DNA of 64,000 bases from Lachnospiraceae bacterium. GTDB lineage: Bacteria > Bacillota > Clostridia > Lachnospirales > Lachnospiraceae. Each line of letters starts with the position of its first letter. Within the stretch, counting starts at the first letter, position 1. The translations under genes and the position numbers were made by a program. Positions 16,996 to 25,627 of this stretch are shown in pieces. Where the stretch lies: assembly GCA_024697065.1 (NCBI GenBank), contig JAILGE010000027.1, positions 36,666-100,665 of the forward strand, in the 5' to 3' direction. The notes under the pieces are model-generated. The model was not told the DNA's origin, made no database searches, and saw only the letters and a program-made list of their open reading frames with translations.

Positions 16996-17580
16996 ATGAA
17001 TAAAAAGAAATTATTTATAATTCTTATAATAATAGCGATATTATTATGTGTTTTGGTAGTGGGCGTGGTCATAATATATAGGAAAGGTGATTATGTATTA
17101 TATACCGTTACCGCAGACGTGGAAGGAACTCCGGTTGAGTTGAAAGATAAATACATCGGTGGTTCAGCATACTACGAAGACTATGAAGCTGATACGGTAT
17201 TCAATTTAGGATTGGTAAGACGATTAAAAAATGGATTTAGTGTATTTGATATAAGAAAAATGGAAGATGTTCCTGTTGAATTCAGTTGTGGTGCGGATTT
17301 TGAGGTTGATGGAAGACCTGCCAAAATTGGTGTTGTATTAGCAGATCCAGTTGCTCCCGATGCTGATCCATGGATTACTGATATACATATTTCTTTTTAT
17401 TATGATGAAAATGGTGAAATGCAGCAGACTGTAACCTGCAGCAAGGGGACTATATATGAAATTAAATCATGTGAAAAGTATGGCTCAATAGAAATTGAGT
17501 ATGCGCCTCATGCTTATGAACATCGAACTGATAAAAATACTAAAATCTATAACGTTGCTATATTTGTAAGGAATGATTAA
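16996..17580 (+). CDS. Small membrane-anchored protein of unknown family
   Basis: This 194-residue protein starts MNKKKLFIILIIIAILL, a single membrane anchor, followed by an acidic outer domain of about 165 residues with mainly beta-type sequence (TVTADVEGTPVELKDKYIGG). It contains two cysteine pairs that could form disulphides outside the cell. I recognise no family. It has the same architecture as its neighbours but not the same sequence. The start codon lies three bases after fragment 2. The stretch 17581-17738 after it holds no gene; AGCTGTCG (17643-17650) and CGACAGCT (17676-17683) form an inverted repeat there. Confidence 0.7.
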   Translation: MNKKKLFIILIIIAILLCVLVVGVVIIYRKGDYVLYTVTADVEGTPVELKDKYIGGSAYYEDYEADTVFNLGLVRRLKNGFSVFDIRKMEDVPVEFSCGADFEVDGRPAKIGVVLADPVAPDADPWITDIHISFYYDENGEMQQTVTCSKGTIYEIKSCEKYGSIEIEYAPHAYEHRTDKNTKIYNVAIFVRND

Positions 17581-17738
17581 GGTGAATAAATGCTAAAAGT
17601 TCAAAAGAGTATAATGCTTTCGATATATTCTTGAAATTAAGAAGCTGTCGTTTTTGTTTGATGAATCAACTAAAGCGACAGCTATTGCCTTATATATGGC
17701 ATATGTCAGATTATCACTGTAATGATCTATAAATATAA

Positions 17739-17936
17739 TATGGAAATAAAACTGCTGCAAATTTATCAAGTGATCCCAAAGAGTATAAAAAGATTACTGA
17801 TACATCCGAAAATGTTTATCTTGGTGCGTATGGTATTTCTCGGAAAAATGTAATTTTTAGGGGAGAATACACATGGTTAGATAGGATAGAGGCTGGGAAC
17901 ACGGTTATCCCCATGACAGAGTTTTCACCGGAGTAA
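17739..17936 (+). pseudogene. Orphan coding fragment 3 of the decayed island
   Basis: The 65-codon frame is open from 17739 and reads through SSDPKEYKKITDTSENVYLG and GISRKNVIFRGEYTWLDRIE to MTEFSPE, with a stop at 17934. It lacks any start codon at its head. It is protein-like throughout and ends just before the next gene, as fragment 2 does. I take it as the C-terminal tip of a lost larger protein. Confidence 0.5.
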
Positions 17937-17944
17937 AATGAAGA

Positions 17945-18472
17945 ATGAGCAGAAAAAAGAAGATAATCATAATATTTTGTTGTCTGTCATTGGGGTGTCT
18001 GTTGAGTGTAATCCCCATAATAAACAGAGTGTTTATATTGGCTGTAAAATACAACGTTGATGGGCAATCAGTTGACTGCACGCAAGAAGGGACAATAGAT
18101 TTAGATGGTTTTGATGGTGTCAAATCGTGTTGGGGATATGGCATAAATATGCAAGACGAAAAAATCTATATTGGAATTGATTTTGGTGGATTAGAATATT
18201 ATGGCTTGAGAGACAGATGTGATGTTAATGGGGATCAAATTTCTATAGATTATTATTTAGAGTTTCCTCAAAAGAAAGTACATCGTTTTTGGAAAGAAAC
18301 GGTATTTTTAGACTTTGAGCGTGATGCTGCCGGAAACATTCGAGGAACTGTTAATACAGCCCATCATACTCACGGTTCTGACAGCGAATTGTTATTATTC
18401 GATGAAATAAATTTGGGCGATAGAGTTTTATATTTTGATTGCCCCCAAATGGGGGTTCGCTTAAGATTCTAA
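17945..18472 (+). CDS. Small membrane-anchored protein of unknown family
   Basis: This 175-residue protein has a lysine-rich start (MSRKKKIIIIF), a membrane helix over about residues 6-32 and an outer domain with several aromatic and acidic residues (DEKIYIGIDFGGLEYYGL). No family is recognised. It is the third member of the same architecture in this island. The ATG at 17945 follows fragment 3 by eight bases, and the nearest SD-like bases (CGGAG) are somewhat distant, so the start is less sure than the frame. Confidence 0.68.
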   Translation: MSRKKKIIIIFCCLSLGCLLSVIPIINRVFILAVKYNVDGQSVDCTQEGTIDLDGFDGVKSCWGYGINMQDEKIYIGIDFGGLEYYGLRDRCDVNGDQISIDYYLEFPQKKVHRFWKETVFLDFERDAAGNIRGTVNTAHHTHGSDSELLLFDEINLGDRVLYFDCPQMGVRLRF

Positions 18473-18780
18473 AAAATAATTGCTGTTTTTATTTTACAGA
18501 GCTATCATTAAGCTGTTGAAATTATCGGGCTGCAGAAAAATATTTTCTTCAGTCTTTTTATATGACAGGTATAATAAAAATGAATATGCGAAAGAGTTCA
18601 GAGGGCTGGTGACTCTGCTGTGTGGGTGATAAATATGATGACATATGATCATTTGGATAAGCCATCGTATATGGATTAGATAGTATTATGAAATCCTGAA
18701 AAATAGTGGATAAGCTCAGGCTATTACTGTTTCAGGAAAAACTCATAAAACAATCACTTGGAGATGATAAGGAGAAAGTC
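18473..18780. other. Gene-poor stretch with two short coding relics
   Basis: No intact gene. One open stretch at 18510-18629 contains FLYDRYNKNEYAKEFRGLV before a stop. A second, 18714-18767, reads AQAITVSGKTHKTITWR and stops 13 bases before the next ATG. Both lack starts. They repeat the pattern of a start-less tail in front of a small membrane gene. Confidence 0.4.
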
Positions 18781-18902
18781 ATGAATAAAAAGGGATAAAG
18801 GCTAAAGTTTTTGTCATAGCTATCCTACTAATAGCAATGAGCTGCTTCTATTTTTATAGAAAAATTTTATTATTCTTGATATGTAAGCATTCATTACTCT
18901 AA
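18781..18902 (+). pseudogene. Frameshifted remnant of a small membrane-anchored protein
   Basis: ATG 18781 has a good ribosome site (AAGGAG) and encodes MNKKG then a stop. In a neighbouring frame the sequence goes on as IKAKVFVIAILLIAMSCFYF, a membrane anchor like those nearby, then stops at 18900-18902. A frameshift plus loss of the outer domain explains this. Confidence 0.6.
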
Positions 18903-18921
18903 AAATATACGGAGAATATAC

Positions 18922-19389
18922 ATGAAAATAAAGGTTAAGAATTGTATGATTGTATTTGTGGTAATAGCTGCAATAGTTATAGTATTACTAATATCTGATT
19001 ATATATATCATGGGATTAGGGCTACAATAAGAATAAACGATAATAGTTTCAAATTAAGTGAAAATGTTGAATGTCATTTTGGGGTTGATAATAGTCGGAT
19101 GGAAAAAGTGAGCAGTAAGAGTATAAAGGACGGAATCAAATTCAAAAGTTATGCTATAGAAAAGGCAGCATATGAATATACATTCTGTTTGGAAGGAAAT
19201 GGGATAAGAGTAAACCCGAGAATCAGTTTTTTTCATGATTTCTTTGCACATGATCGGTATAGTGTTTTGATTGAACTTACGCCAAATAGTGATGGTACTT
19301 ACCGTGCGGTGGTAAGTGAAAAAGGACATGTATTTTATGAATGCGATGATATTGAAAAGGATGGTATCGAATTTCAAATCGGACCATGA
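18922..19389 (+). CDS. Small membrane-anchored protein, paralogue A2
   Basis: This 155-residue protein is the same length as the gene at 16377 and clearly paralogous. After a membrane helix (about residues 8-26) the shared blocks NDNSFKLSE, KDGIKFKSY, AAYEYTFCLEGNGI, RISFFH, LIELTPN.DGTY.AVV and the ending FQIGP line up without gaps. Substitutions are spread over the outer domain. An ACGGAG ribosome site lies before the ATG. Function is unknown. Duplication within the island, with decayed genes between, suggests selection for variant copies, as in immunity-gene arrays; that is inference. Confidence 0.75.
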   Translation: MKIKVKNCMIVFVVIAAIVIVLLISDYIYHGIRATIRINDNSFKLSENVECHFGVDNSRMEKVSSKSIKDGIKFKSYAIEKAAYEYTFCLEGNGIRVNPRISFFHDFFAHDRYSVLIELTPNSDGTYRAVVSEKGHVFYECDDIEKDGIEFQIGP

Positions 19390-19486
19390 GTATATATGAT
19401 TTGTGCTAAGATAGGTGAGACAAGGTATTATTTCAAGTTGTCTGAAGAATAGTCCGAGTTAGTGATGCATAGAATAGGATTTTCCC

Positions 19487-19516
19487 TTGACATCCTTTTT
19501 GTCATGGTGTTATATT
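19487..19516 (+). promoter_or_regulatory. Promoter of the T-box/trpXYZ unit
   Basis: A consensus TTGACA (19487-19492), an 18-base spacer and TATATT (19511-19516). The expected start of transcription is near 19522, just before the T-box. Confidence 0.85.
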
Positions 19517-19521
19517 CTACT

Positions 19522-19812
19522 AAACCGATGAGGAAGAGTGAGTAGGCTGTATCACTGCTTTAAGAGAGAGCTGCGGATGGTGGGATCGCGGTAAAGTACA
19601 TGGAGCTGAATGGACTTCCGAGGGCGACCGGAAATGGGGCACAGATAAGTATATAGATGTTTCAGATTATGGAAGACGGAGCGACTATCCGTGAACAAAG
19701 TCAGCATATGATGGTATGCGTTAAGAGGGCATCGAAGAGATGTCAAGCCGGGTGGCACCGCAGGTGATTATTATGACCTGTCCCAGCAGAATGCAGGGAC
19801 AGGTTTTTTTAT
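19522..19812 (+). promoter_or_regulatory. T-box riboswitch leader, tryptophan specifier
   Basis: The T-box core GGGTGGCACCGCAGGTG lies at 19750-19766. A terminator hairpin (ACCTGTCCC 19776-19784 with GGGACAGGT 19796-19804, then seven T) follows. Upstream, stem I has the AGTGAGTA 5' loop strand (19536-19543) and a GAA-TGG-A specifier strand at about 19590-19597, so the codon read is TGG (Trp). The AG bulge and GGTGGGA apical motifs are present between them. Uncharged tRNA-Trp should pair with the specifier and stabilise the antiterminator, turning on the transporter when tryptophan is scarce. The hairpins were drawn by eye. Confidence 0.92.
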
Positions 19813-19878
19813 GAAAAAATCCGGGTTCAGCGCATTTTCTTAATGCAGCAGGAAGTTTTTTCTAAGGAGAAGAAAACT

Positions 19879-21006
19879 ATGAAAAAGAGAAACAAAATGA
19901 TCTGCACAGTGTTAACGATGATGGCAGCATTAAGCCTTACGGCATGCACAGGAACAGCTGCTCAGAATGTAAACGAAAATCCCGGTTCCGTACAGGAAGG
20001 CGGAGACGCAACGGAGGCTGCTTCCGAGAATACCGGAGCAGACGCAGAAAGTGCCGAAGGCACTGTTTACAAGGTTGGTATCTGCAATTACGTTGATGAT
20101 GCATCACTTAACCAGATCTACGAAAATATCGAAGCTCAGCTTAAGGTACTCGGCGATGAGCAGGGTGTTACATACGAGATCGTATATGATAACTGCAATG
20201 CTGATGCAAACGTAATGAACCAGATCATTGAGAATTTTATCTCAGGTGAAAAGGTTGATCTTATGGTAGGTATCGCAACACCTGTTGCAATGACAATGCA
20301 GTCCGCAACAGAAGATACTCAGATCCCCGTTATCTTCTCTGCAGTATCCGATCCTCTTTCAGCAGGACTTGTTGATTCTCTTGATGCACCGGGACACAAT
20401 ATCACAGGTACATCGGATTATCTCAACACTGACGCTATCATGGATCTTATGTTTGAAGCTAATCCCGACATTCAGACTGTAGGTCTTCTCTATGATATGG
20501 GTCAGGATGCTTCCACATCCGCTATCAATGATGCAAAGGCATATCTTGATGCTAAGGGTATCAAATACATCGAGCGCACAGGAACAACAGTTGATGAAGT
20601 AATGCTTGCAGCAGATACTCTTGCTAAGTCAGATAAGGTTGATGCGGTATTCACACCGACAGACAACACCATCATGACAGCTGAGCTTTCCATATATGAA
20701 ACATTTGCCGAAGCAGGTATCCCTCATTACTGCGGAGCAGATTCTTTTGCATTAAACGGAGCTTTCCTTGGATTCGGTGTTGATTATGCTAATATAGGTG
20801 TGGAAACAGCAAATATGATCAGCGAAGTTCTCTATGAAGGTAAGGATCCTGCAACACTTGGCGTAATGACTTTTGATAACGGTATCGCTACCATCAATAC
20901 TGAAACATGTGAAGCTATCGGATTCGATCTTGATACAGTAAAGACTTCATTTGGACCTCACTGCACAGATATCATAGAGATCACAACAGCAGAAGATTTT
21001 GAATAA
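19879..21006 (+). CDS. trpX: Tryptophan ABC transporter substrate-binding lipoprotein
   Basis: The 375-residue protein has a lipoprotein signal (lipobox LTAC) and a T/E/A-rich stalk to about residue 60. Beyond it is the periplasmic-binding fold of the ABC_sub_bind (DUF534) family: VGICNYVDDASLNQIYENIE, then PVIFSAVSDPLSAGL and TPTDNTIMT. ATG 19879 is used because AAGGAG lies before it; 12 upstream in-frame codons are not needed. The substrate is not evident from the protein, but the Trp T-box in front makes tryptophan or a precursor the best guess, as in the trpXYZ systems of other Firmicutes. Permease and ATPase follow in the same operon. Confidence 0.9.
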   Translation: MKKRNKMICTVLTMMAALSLTACTGTAAQNVNENPGSVQEGGDATEAASENTGADAESAEGTVYKVGICNYVDDASLNQIYENIEAQLKVLGDEQGVTYEIVYDNCNADANVMNQIIENFISGEKVDLMVGIATPVAMTMQSATEDTQIPVIFSAVSDPLSAGLVDSLDAPGHNITGTSDYLNTDAIMDLMFEANPDIQTVGLLYDMGQDASTSAINDAKAYLDAKGIKYIERTGTTVDEVMLAADTLAKSDKVDAVFTPTDNTIMTAELSIYETFAEAGIPHYCGADSFALNGAFLGFGVDYANIGVETANMISEVLYEGKDPATLGVMTFDNGIATINTETCEAIGFDLDTVKTSFGPHCTDIIEITTAEDFE

Positions 21007-21025
21007 TTAAAATAGAGGAAAAACA

Positions 21026-21952
21026 ATGGACATTGCATCTATAGGCAGTATCTTACAGACATCACTTGAACTGGGACTTATCAGCTCTCTTACGGTATTG
21101 GCGCTTTTCTTAAGCTACTCAATGCTTGGGGTTTGTGATCTTTCAACCGACGGGTGTTTTACACTCGGTGCTGCCACAGGTGCAATGGTCGCATTGGCAG
21201 GTCATCCGTTCTTAGCTATCCCCGCCGCCATGGCAGTGGGGATGATGTCCGGATTTATCACAGGACTTCTGCAGACCAAGATGGGTATCGACAGTCTCCT
21301 TGCGGGGATCATCGTTAATACAGGTCTGTATTCCGTCAACATTGCCGTAATGGGCAAGTCTTCACTCATCAATCTGAATAAGACAACGACAATATTTTCA
21401 ATGCTTAAAGATTCATTAAAGGGAACGGCTCTTGCAGAACAGTATGGTCTTATTATTGCTCTTGCTGCAGTTCTTCTTGTAGTGATCTTCCTCGGATTTT
21501 TCTTAAAGACAAGACTCGGACTCGCTATCCGTGCAACGGGTAACAATCCGGACATGGTAAGATCTTCTTCCATCAATCCGGTATTTACCACCCTGGTGGG
21601 ACTTGTGATCGCCAATTCCTTCACAGCTCTCTCGGGATGCCTGCTCGGACAGTTTCAAAAGAGTGCGAATATAGATATAGGTACCGGCATGGTCACCATT
21701 GCATTGGCTTCTCTTCTTATAGGTGAAGTATTTATCAGAAGAGGTCCTATAGGACTTAAGGCAGTGGGGGCCGTCATTGGTGCAATAGTATTCCGTATCG
21801 TTTATGCAGTGGCACTTAGATTTAACATGCCTGCATTCATGCTTAAGCTTGTTTCCTCAGTGATAGTTATCATTGCGATATCAGGTCCCTATCTGAAAAA
21901 ACAGATGCCGCTTTTAATGAGGCGTATGGCTTTTAATTCGGAGGGTAAATAA
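21026..21952 (+). CDS. trpY: Tryptophan ABC transporter permease
   Basis: The 308-residue integral membrane protein of the BPD_transp_2 (branched-chain amino acid/ribose type) family has about eight hydrophobic segments, with FLSYSMLGVCDLSTDGCFTL and LAIRATGNNPDMVRSSSINP as family landmarks; the latter includes the coupling loop that meets the ATPase. It sits 20 bases behind the binding protein, with an AGAGGAA ribosome site. It forms the membrane channel of the T-box-controlled transporter. Confidence 0.9.
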   Translation: MDIASIGSILQTSLELGLISSLTVLALFLSYSMLGVCDLSTDGCFTLGAATGAMVALAGHPFLAIPAAMAVGMMSGFITGLLQTKMGIDSLLAGIIVNTGLYSVNIAVMGKSSLINLNKTTTIFSMLKDSLKGTALAEQYGLIIALAAVLLVVIFLGFFLKTRLGLAIRATGNNPDMVRSSSINPVFTTLVGLVIANSFTALSGCLLGQFQKSANIDIGTGMVTIALASLLIGEVFIRRGPIGLKAVGAVIGAIVFRIVYAVALRFNMPAFMLKLVSSVIVIIAISGPYLKKQMPLLMRRMAFNSEGK

Positions 21953-22741
21953 ATGTTAGAGATGAATAACATCACAAAAGTTTTCAACGCCGGAACACCC
22001 AATGAGAAAACAGCCCTTGAGGATTTTTCGCTTAAAGTATCCGATGGAGATTTTATAACCGTCATCGGAGCCAACGGCGCCGGCAAGTCTACTCTTTTCG
22101 GTGCGATAGCCGGAGATTATATTCCCGATAGAGGAAGCATAATATTAAATAACAAGAATGTGACCCTGCAGCCTTCATATGTGAGAGCAAGGGTTATAGG
22201 AAGACTTTTTCAGGATCCCATGAGGGGAACGGCACCCGGGATGACTATAGAAGAGAATCTTTCTCTCGCCGCCGGAAGCGGTGGATGGCTGGGAAGTATC
22301 ACCAAGGCCGACAGAGAAAGATTTATAGAAAAATTAAGTCCACTTGGAATGGGACTTGAGTACCGTATGACACAGCCTGTTGGTCTTTTGTCCGGTGGAC
22401 AGAGACAGGCGCTCACTCTTATGATGGCCACCATGAATAAGCCGGAGATACTTCTCCTGGATGAGCATACGGCAGCACTCGATCCCGCGACGGCAGAGAT
22501 AGTTTTAAAGCTTACGAAAGAGATCGTGGAGAGAGATAAGATCACATGTCTTATGGTAACTCATAATATGCAGTCCGCTCTGGATCTCGGCAACAGGACC
22601 ATCATGATGGACAGAGGTAAAGTTATCTACGACGTATCCGGCGATGAGAGAAAGGGACTTACAGTTCCGGATCTCTTAAACAAATTCAAAGAAGCCGCCG
22701 GCGCTGCCCTCGATAATGATCGTATGCTGCTTACCAAATGA
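21953..22741 (+). CDS. trpZ: Tryptophan ABC transporter ATP-binding protein
   Basis: The 262-residue ABC ATPase has Walker A GANGAGKST, a Q-loop in GRLFQDPMRG, signature LLSGGQRQAL, Walker B ILLLDEHTAALDP and switch His in MVTHNMQ. It begins on the base after the permease stop, so the two are coupled, with the GGAGG of its ribosome site inside the permease gene. It powers uptake by the TrpXYZ system. A terminator ends the operon. Confidence 0.93.
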   Translation: MLEMNNITKVFNAGTPNEKTALEDFSLKVSDGDFITVIGANGAGKSTLFGAIAGDYIPDRGSIILNNKNVTLQPSYVRARVIGRLFQDPMRGTAPGMTIEENLSLAAGSGGWLGSITKADRERFIEKLSPLGMGLEYRMTQPVGLLSGGQRQALTLMMATMNKPEILLLDEHTAALDPATAEIVLKLTKEIVERDKITCLMVTHNMQSALDLGNRTIMMDRGKVIYDVSGDERKGLTVPDLLNKFKEAAGAALDNDRMLLTK

Positions 22742-22749
22742 TCTGACAA

Positions 22750-22777
22750 AAACCTCACAGAGCGTGAGGTTTTTTTA
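22750..22777 (+). terminator. Terminator of the trpXYZ operon
   Basis: AAACCTCAC pairs with GTGAGGTTT around a 5-nt loop, then a T run. It begins nine bases after the trpZ stop. Confidence 0.92.
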
Positions 22778-22820
22778 TTTGGGAATAACAGTTTAAAAAC
22801 CATCCCTCAGGTCCGCAACC

Positions 22821-22849
22821 TTGAAAACTGAGTATTTACTCTATATAAT
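22821..22849 (+). promoter_or_regulatory. SigmaA promoter of the O-acetylation operon
   Basis: TTGAAA (22821-22826), exactly 17 bases, then TATAAT (22844-22849); 43 bases before the MBOAT start codon. Confidence 0.85.
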
Positions 22850-22892
22850 TACGTGGTATTTGGAAATAATGTGAGTGGATCGCGGAGGAAGT

Positions 22893-24305
22893 ATGGTTTT
22901 CAGTTCAATGACATTTTTGTGGCTGTTTTTGCCGGTGGTATTTATATTATGCCTCCTCATCAGAAAACCGAAGTACCAGAATATCCTTCTTCTGATATTC
23001 AGCCTGTTTTTCTATGCATGGGGAATGCCTTCTTATGTACTGCTCCTGCTCGCGTCAGTGGCCATCAACTGGATCTGCGGAGTGTGGATGGAAAAGTGGA
23101 TCAAGGGCAAGACCATAGTACTCGTTATTTCTGTCGCAGCCAATCTCGGACTGCTTGGATATTTCAAATATGCAAACTTCATTTTAAATACAATCGATGC
23201 GGTCATTCCCGGAGGAAATACACTTCCGAGGCTTAATATCGGACTTCCTATCGGTATATCTTTCTTTACTTTCCAGGCCATGAGCTACGTCATAGATCTT
23301 TACAGAGGCGAGTATAAAGCACAGAAAAATCCCCTGAATCTCGCGCTCTATATTTCTTTTTTTCCCCAGCTTATAGCGGGCCCCATCGTAAAATACCGTG
23401 ATGTAAACAGGCAGATAGAGGAACGAACAGTAAACGGTGAAAAGATCGCACTGGGATTCCGCCGGTTTATCTATGGTCTTGCAAAGAAGGTCATCATTTC
23501 AAATATACTTGCGATATCCGTGGACCGTATCTACGGAACCGATATGACAAGGATCAACAGCGCTATGGCATGGACTGCCGCTATCTGTTATACACTTCAG
23601 ATCTACTACGATTTTTCGGGTTATTCGGATATGGCAATAGGTCTCGGGCGCATGTTCGGATTTGATTTTCTTGAGAACTTCAACTATCCGTATGTTTCTT
23701 CATCGATCAAAGAGTTCTGGCGCAGATGGCATATTTCCATGTCATCCTGGTTCAGGGAATATCTGTATATCCCTCTTGGCGGAAACAGAAAAGGAAAGGT
23801 ACGCACATACATAAATCTTTTTATCGTATTCGCAGCAACAGGACTGTGGCACGGTGCCAGTTGGAATTTTGTGGGCTGGGGACTCTTCCACGGATTCTTT
23901 ATAATCATAGAAAGGATTGGCTTCGGAAAGCTTTTGGAAAAGTCAAAGATACTGAGCAGGATCTACTGTCTGCTTGTAGTTATCGTCGGCTGGGTGTTCT
24001 TCAGAGCAAACGATACGGGCACCGCCATCGAGATCATAAAGAGGATGTTTATGCCCTGGCAGTATAATGCGGGAAATATGCTCCTTGGTGTGATACTAAA
24101 CGCAAAGACAATTCTTATTGTTGTGATCGCTGTTATCGCATGCGGTCCCGTTCAGGAGATCTTTAAGATTAAGAAGCTTGAAAAGCTGGCAGTTAAGTGG
24201 AAGAATTCTCTTCCGGAAGCGATAGCTCTTGCGTTGCTTTTGTTCTATAGTATAACGTTGCTCGCAAATGATGCCTACAACCCGTTTATTTATTTCAGAT
24301 TCTGA
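22893..24305 (+). CDS. MBOAT family O-acyltransferase (AlgI-like)
   Basis: The 470-residue membrane protein with about 11 hydrophobic segments belongs to the AlgI/DltB group of MBOAT proteins, which move acyl groups across the membrane onto surface polymers. The core motif WRRWHISMSSWFREYLYIPLGG and the catalytic-His segment GLWHGASWNF are intact. I start at ATG 22893, which has GGAGG upstream. The next gene encodes an SGNH/AlgJ-like partner, so the pair should O-acetylate an external glycan. Which polymer is unknown; the deoxysugar glycan encoded 8 kb downstream is one candidate. Confidence 0.93.
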   Translation: MVFSSMTFLWLFLPVVFILCLLIRKPKYQNILLLIFSLFFYAWGMPSYVLLLLASVAINWICGVWMEKWIKGKTIVLVISVAANLGLLGYFKYANFILNTIDAVIPGGNTLPRLNIGLPIGISFFTFQAMSYVIDLYRGEYKAQKNPLNLALYISFFPQLIAGPIVKYRDVNRQIEERTVNGEKIALGFRRFIYGLAKKVIISNILAISVDRIYGTDMTRINSAMAWTAAICYTLQIYYDFSGYSDMAIGLGRMFGFDFLENFNYPYVSSSIKEFWRRWHISMSSWFREYLYIPLGGNRKGKVRTYINLFIVFAATGLWHGASWNFVGWGLFHGFFIIIERIGFGKLLEKSKILSRIYCLLVVIVGWVFFRANDTGTAIEIIKRMFMPWQYNAGNMLLGVILNAKTILIVVIAVIACGPVQEIFKIKKLEKLAVKWKNSLPEAIALALLLFYSITLLANDAYNPFIYFRF

Positions 24306-24327
24306 TGGGAGGAGGCAGGAGAAAGAT

Positions 24328-25479
24328 ATGAAGAGATCAGTTCAGATCACATATTTTGTAATAATGTTTGTGATGATAATCATACCTGTCGCACTTTACT
24401 CCGTTATCGGAGACTATATCGATATGGGTACGGCAGATAAGGAAAACAGGGTGCTTGCGGAAAAGCCTTCGTTGGAGTATACACCCATCGCCGACTATCC
24501 CGCAGCTTTTGATGCATATTTTGAGGATCATCTTCCTTTTAAGGATCCTCTGGTTGAGCTAAATAACTACTTAAATTACGAAGCACTCGGAACGTCTTCT
24601 TCCGATGATGTGGTAGCAGGTAAGGATGGCTGGCTTTTTTATATAGGAAGCAAATCTTATCTGGAGAATCCCATCAGGGATTACAACGGTGAGAATCTTT
24701 ATACCGAAGAACAGCTTGAGCAGCTGAAAGCCAATATGATGGGCTTTAAGGAAGAGCTTGCAAAAAAGGATTGCGAGTTTGTGATAGCGCTTGCGCCCAA
24801 TAAGGAAAGAGTTTACAGCGACTATATGCCTTATCTGTGCGGTCAGCCCGCAGAGAATGACAGGCTTGAACAGGTTGCGGAATATTTAAGAGCCAATACA
24901 GATATTCCGGTTGTACTTATGTACGATGATCTTGCAGAGTACAAAGAAACGCATCCGGATGAAGATATATATTACAGATATGATACGCACTGGAATGATA
25001 AGGGTGCATATATAGGAGCGAGGGCTGTTGAGCGTGAACTCGGAAATGATATGCCGAAAGCCGACACACTTACTACAGGACCCGGAGATCCGGTTGCCAG
25101 CGACCTTGCAAGATTTGTTAATCTGAGCGATCTGCTTAAGGATGAAACCTTCAGAATGCATGGATACGCAGATCCCGAAGTGGAAGTCGAGCATGACAAA
25201 GGCGGCGGAAATTTCTGGGGAGTGAACGAAGAGGGAACCGGCGATGACAGAAAGCTGTTTGTTATAGGTGATTCGTATTCAACGATCTTCTTCAGATACC
25301 TGGCAGGCTGCCATGATGACTCAAGGCTGATGGTATATTACATCTACAAGAGAGAAACCATGGACGAATACGATCCGGACATAGTAGTTCTGGAATTCGT
25401 TGAGCGATATGTTGATAACATGCTCTACTTTACGATAGACGGTGGTTTTGATCCCCCGCCCGATCCTGCGGAGCAGTAA
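24328..25479 (+). CDS. AlgJ/DHHW-type SGNH-like acetyl-transfer partner
   Basis: The 383-residue protein has an N-terminal membrane anchor (about residues 8-30) and an outer domain. GKDGWLFY and YRYDTHWNDKGAY are hallmarks of the AlgJ/AlgX/DHHW group; the DTHWN carries the Asp and His of an SGNH site. GDSYSTIFF near residue 313 supplies the Ser. Such proteins take the acyl group delivered by MBOAT and place it on sugar hydroxyls. ATG 24328 has GGCAGGAG before it; an earlier in-frame ATG would overlap the MBOAT gene by 13 codons without a better ribosome site. A terminator closes the two-gene operon. Confidence 0.9.
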   Translation: MKRSVQITYFVIMFVMIIIPVALYSVIGDYIDMGTADKENRVLAEKPSLEYTPIADYPAAFDAYFEDHLPFKDPLVELNNYLNYEALGTSSSDDVVAGKDGWLFYIGSKSYLENPIRDYNGENLYTEEQLEQLKANMMGFKEELAKKDCEFVIALAPNKERVYSDYMPYLCGQPAENDRLEQVAEYLRANTDIPVVLMYDDLAEYKETHPDEDIYYRYDTHWNDKGAYIGARAVERELGNDMPKADTLTTGPGDPVASDLARFVNLSDLLKDETFRMHGYADPEVEVEHDKGGGNFWGVNEEGTGDDRKLFVIGDSYSTIFFRYLAGCHDDSRLMVYYIYKRETMDEYDPDIVVLEFVERYVDNMLYFTIDGGFDPPPDPAEQ

Positions 25480-25508
25480 GCAAACGGTATAAAGAATTAT
25501 AAAAAAGG

Positions 25509-25551
25509 AATTGGTGCGATAGAATGCGCTGTGCGCTCGCACCAATTTTCT
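25509..25551 (+). terminator. Terminator of the O-acetylation operon
   Basis: An 11-bp perfect stem, AATTGGTGCGA (25509-25519) with TCGCACCAATT (25537-25547), is followed by TTC. The hairpin is symmetric with an A run before it, so it may work in both directions. Confidence 0.8.
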
Positions 25552-25627
25552 GCATGAAGATGACGGTTTGGAAGTTGATCATCTTTCAAAACGAAATTGA
25601 TATTTAGAAATCATTAGAGGTATAACT

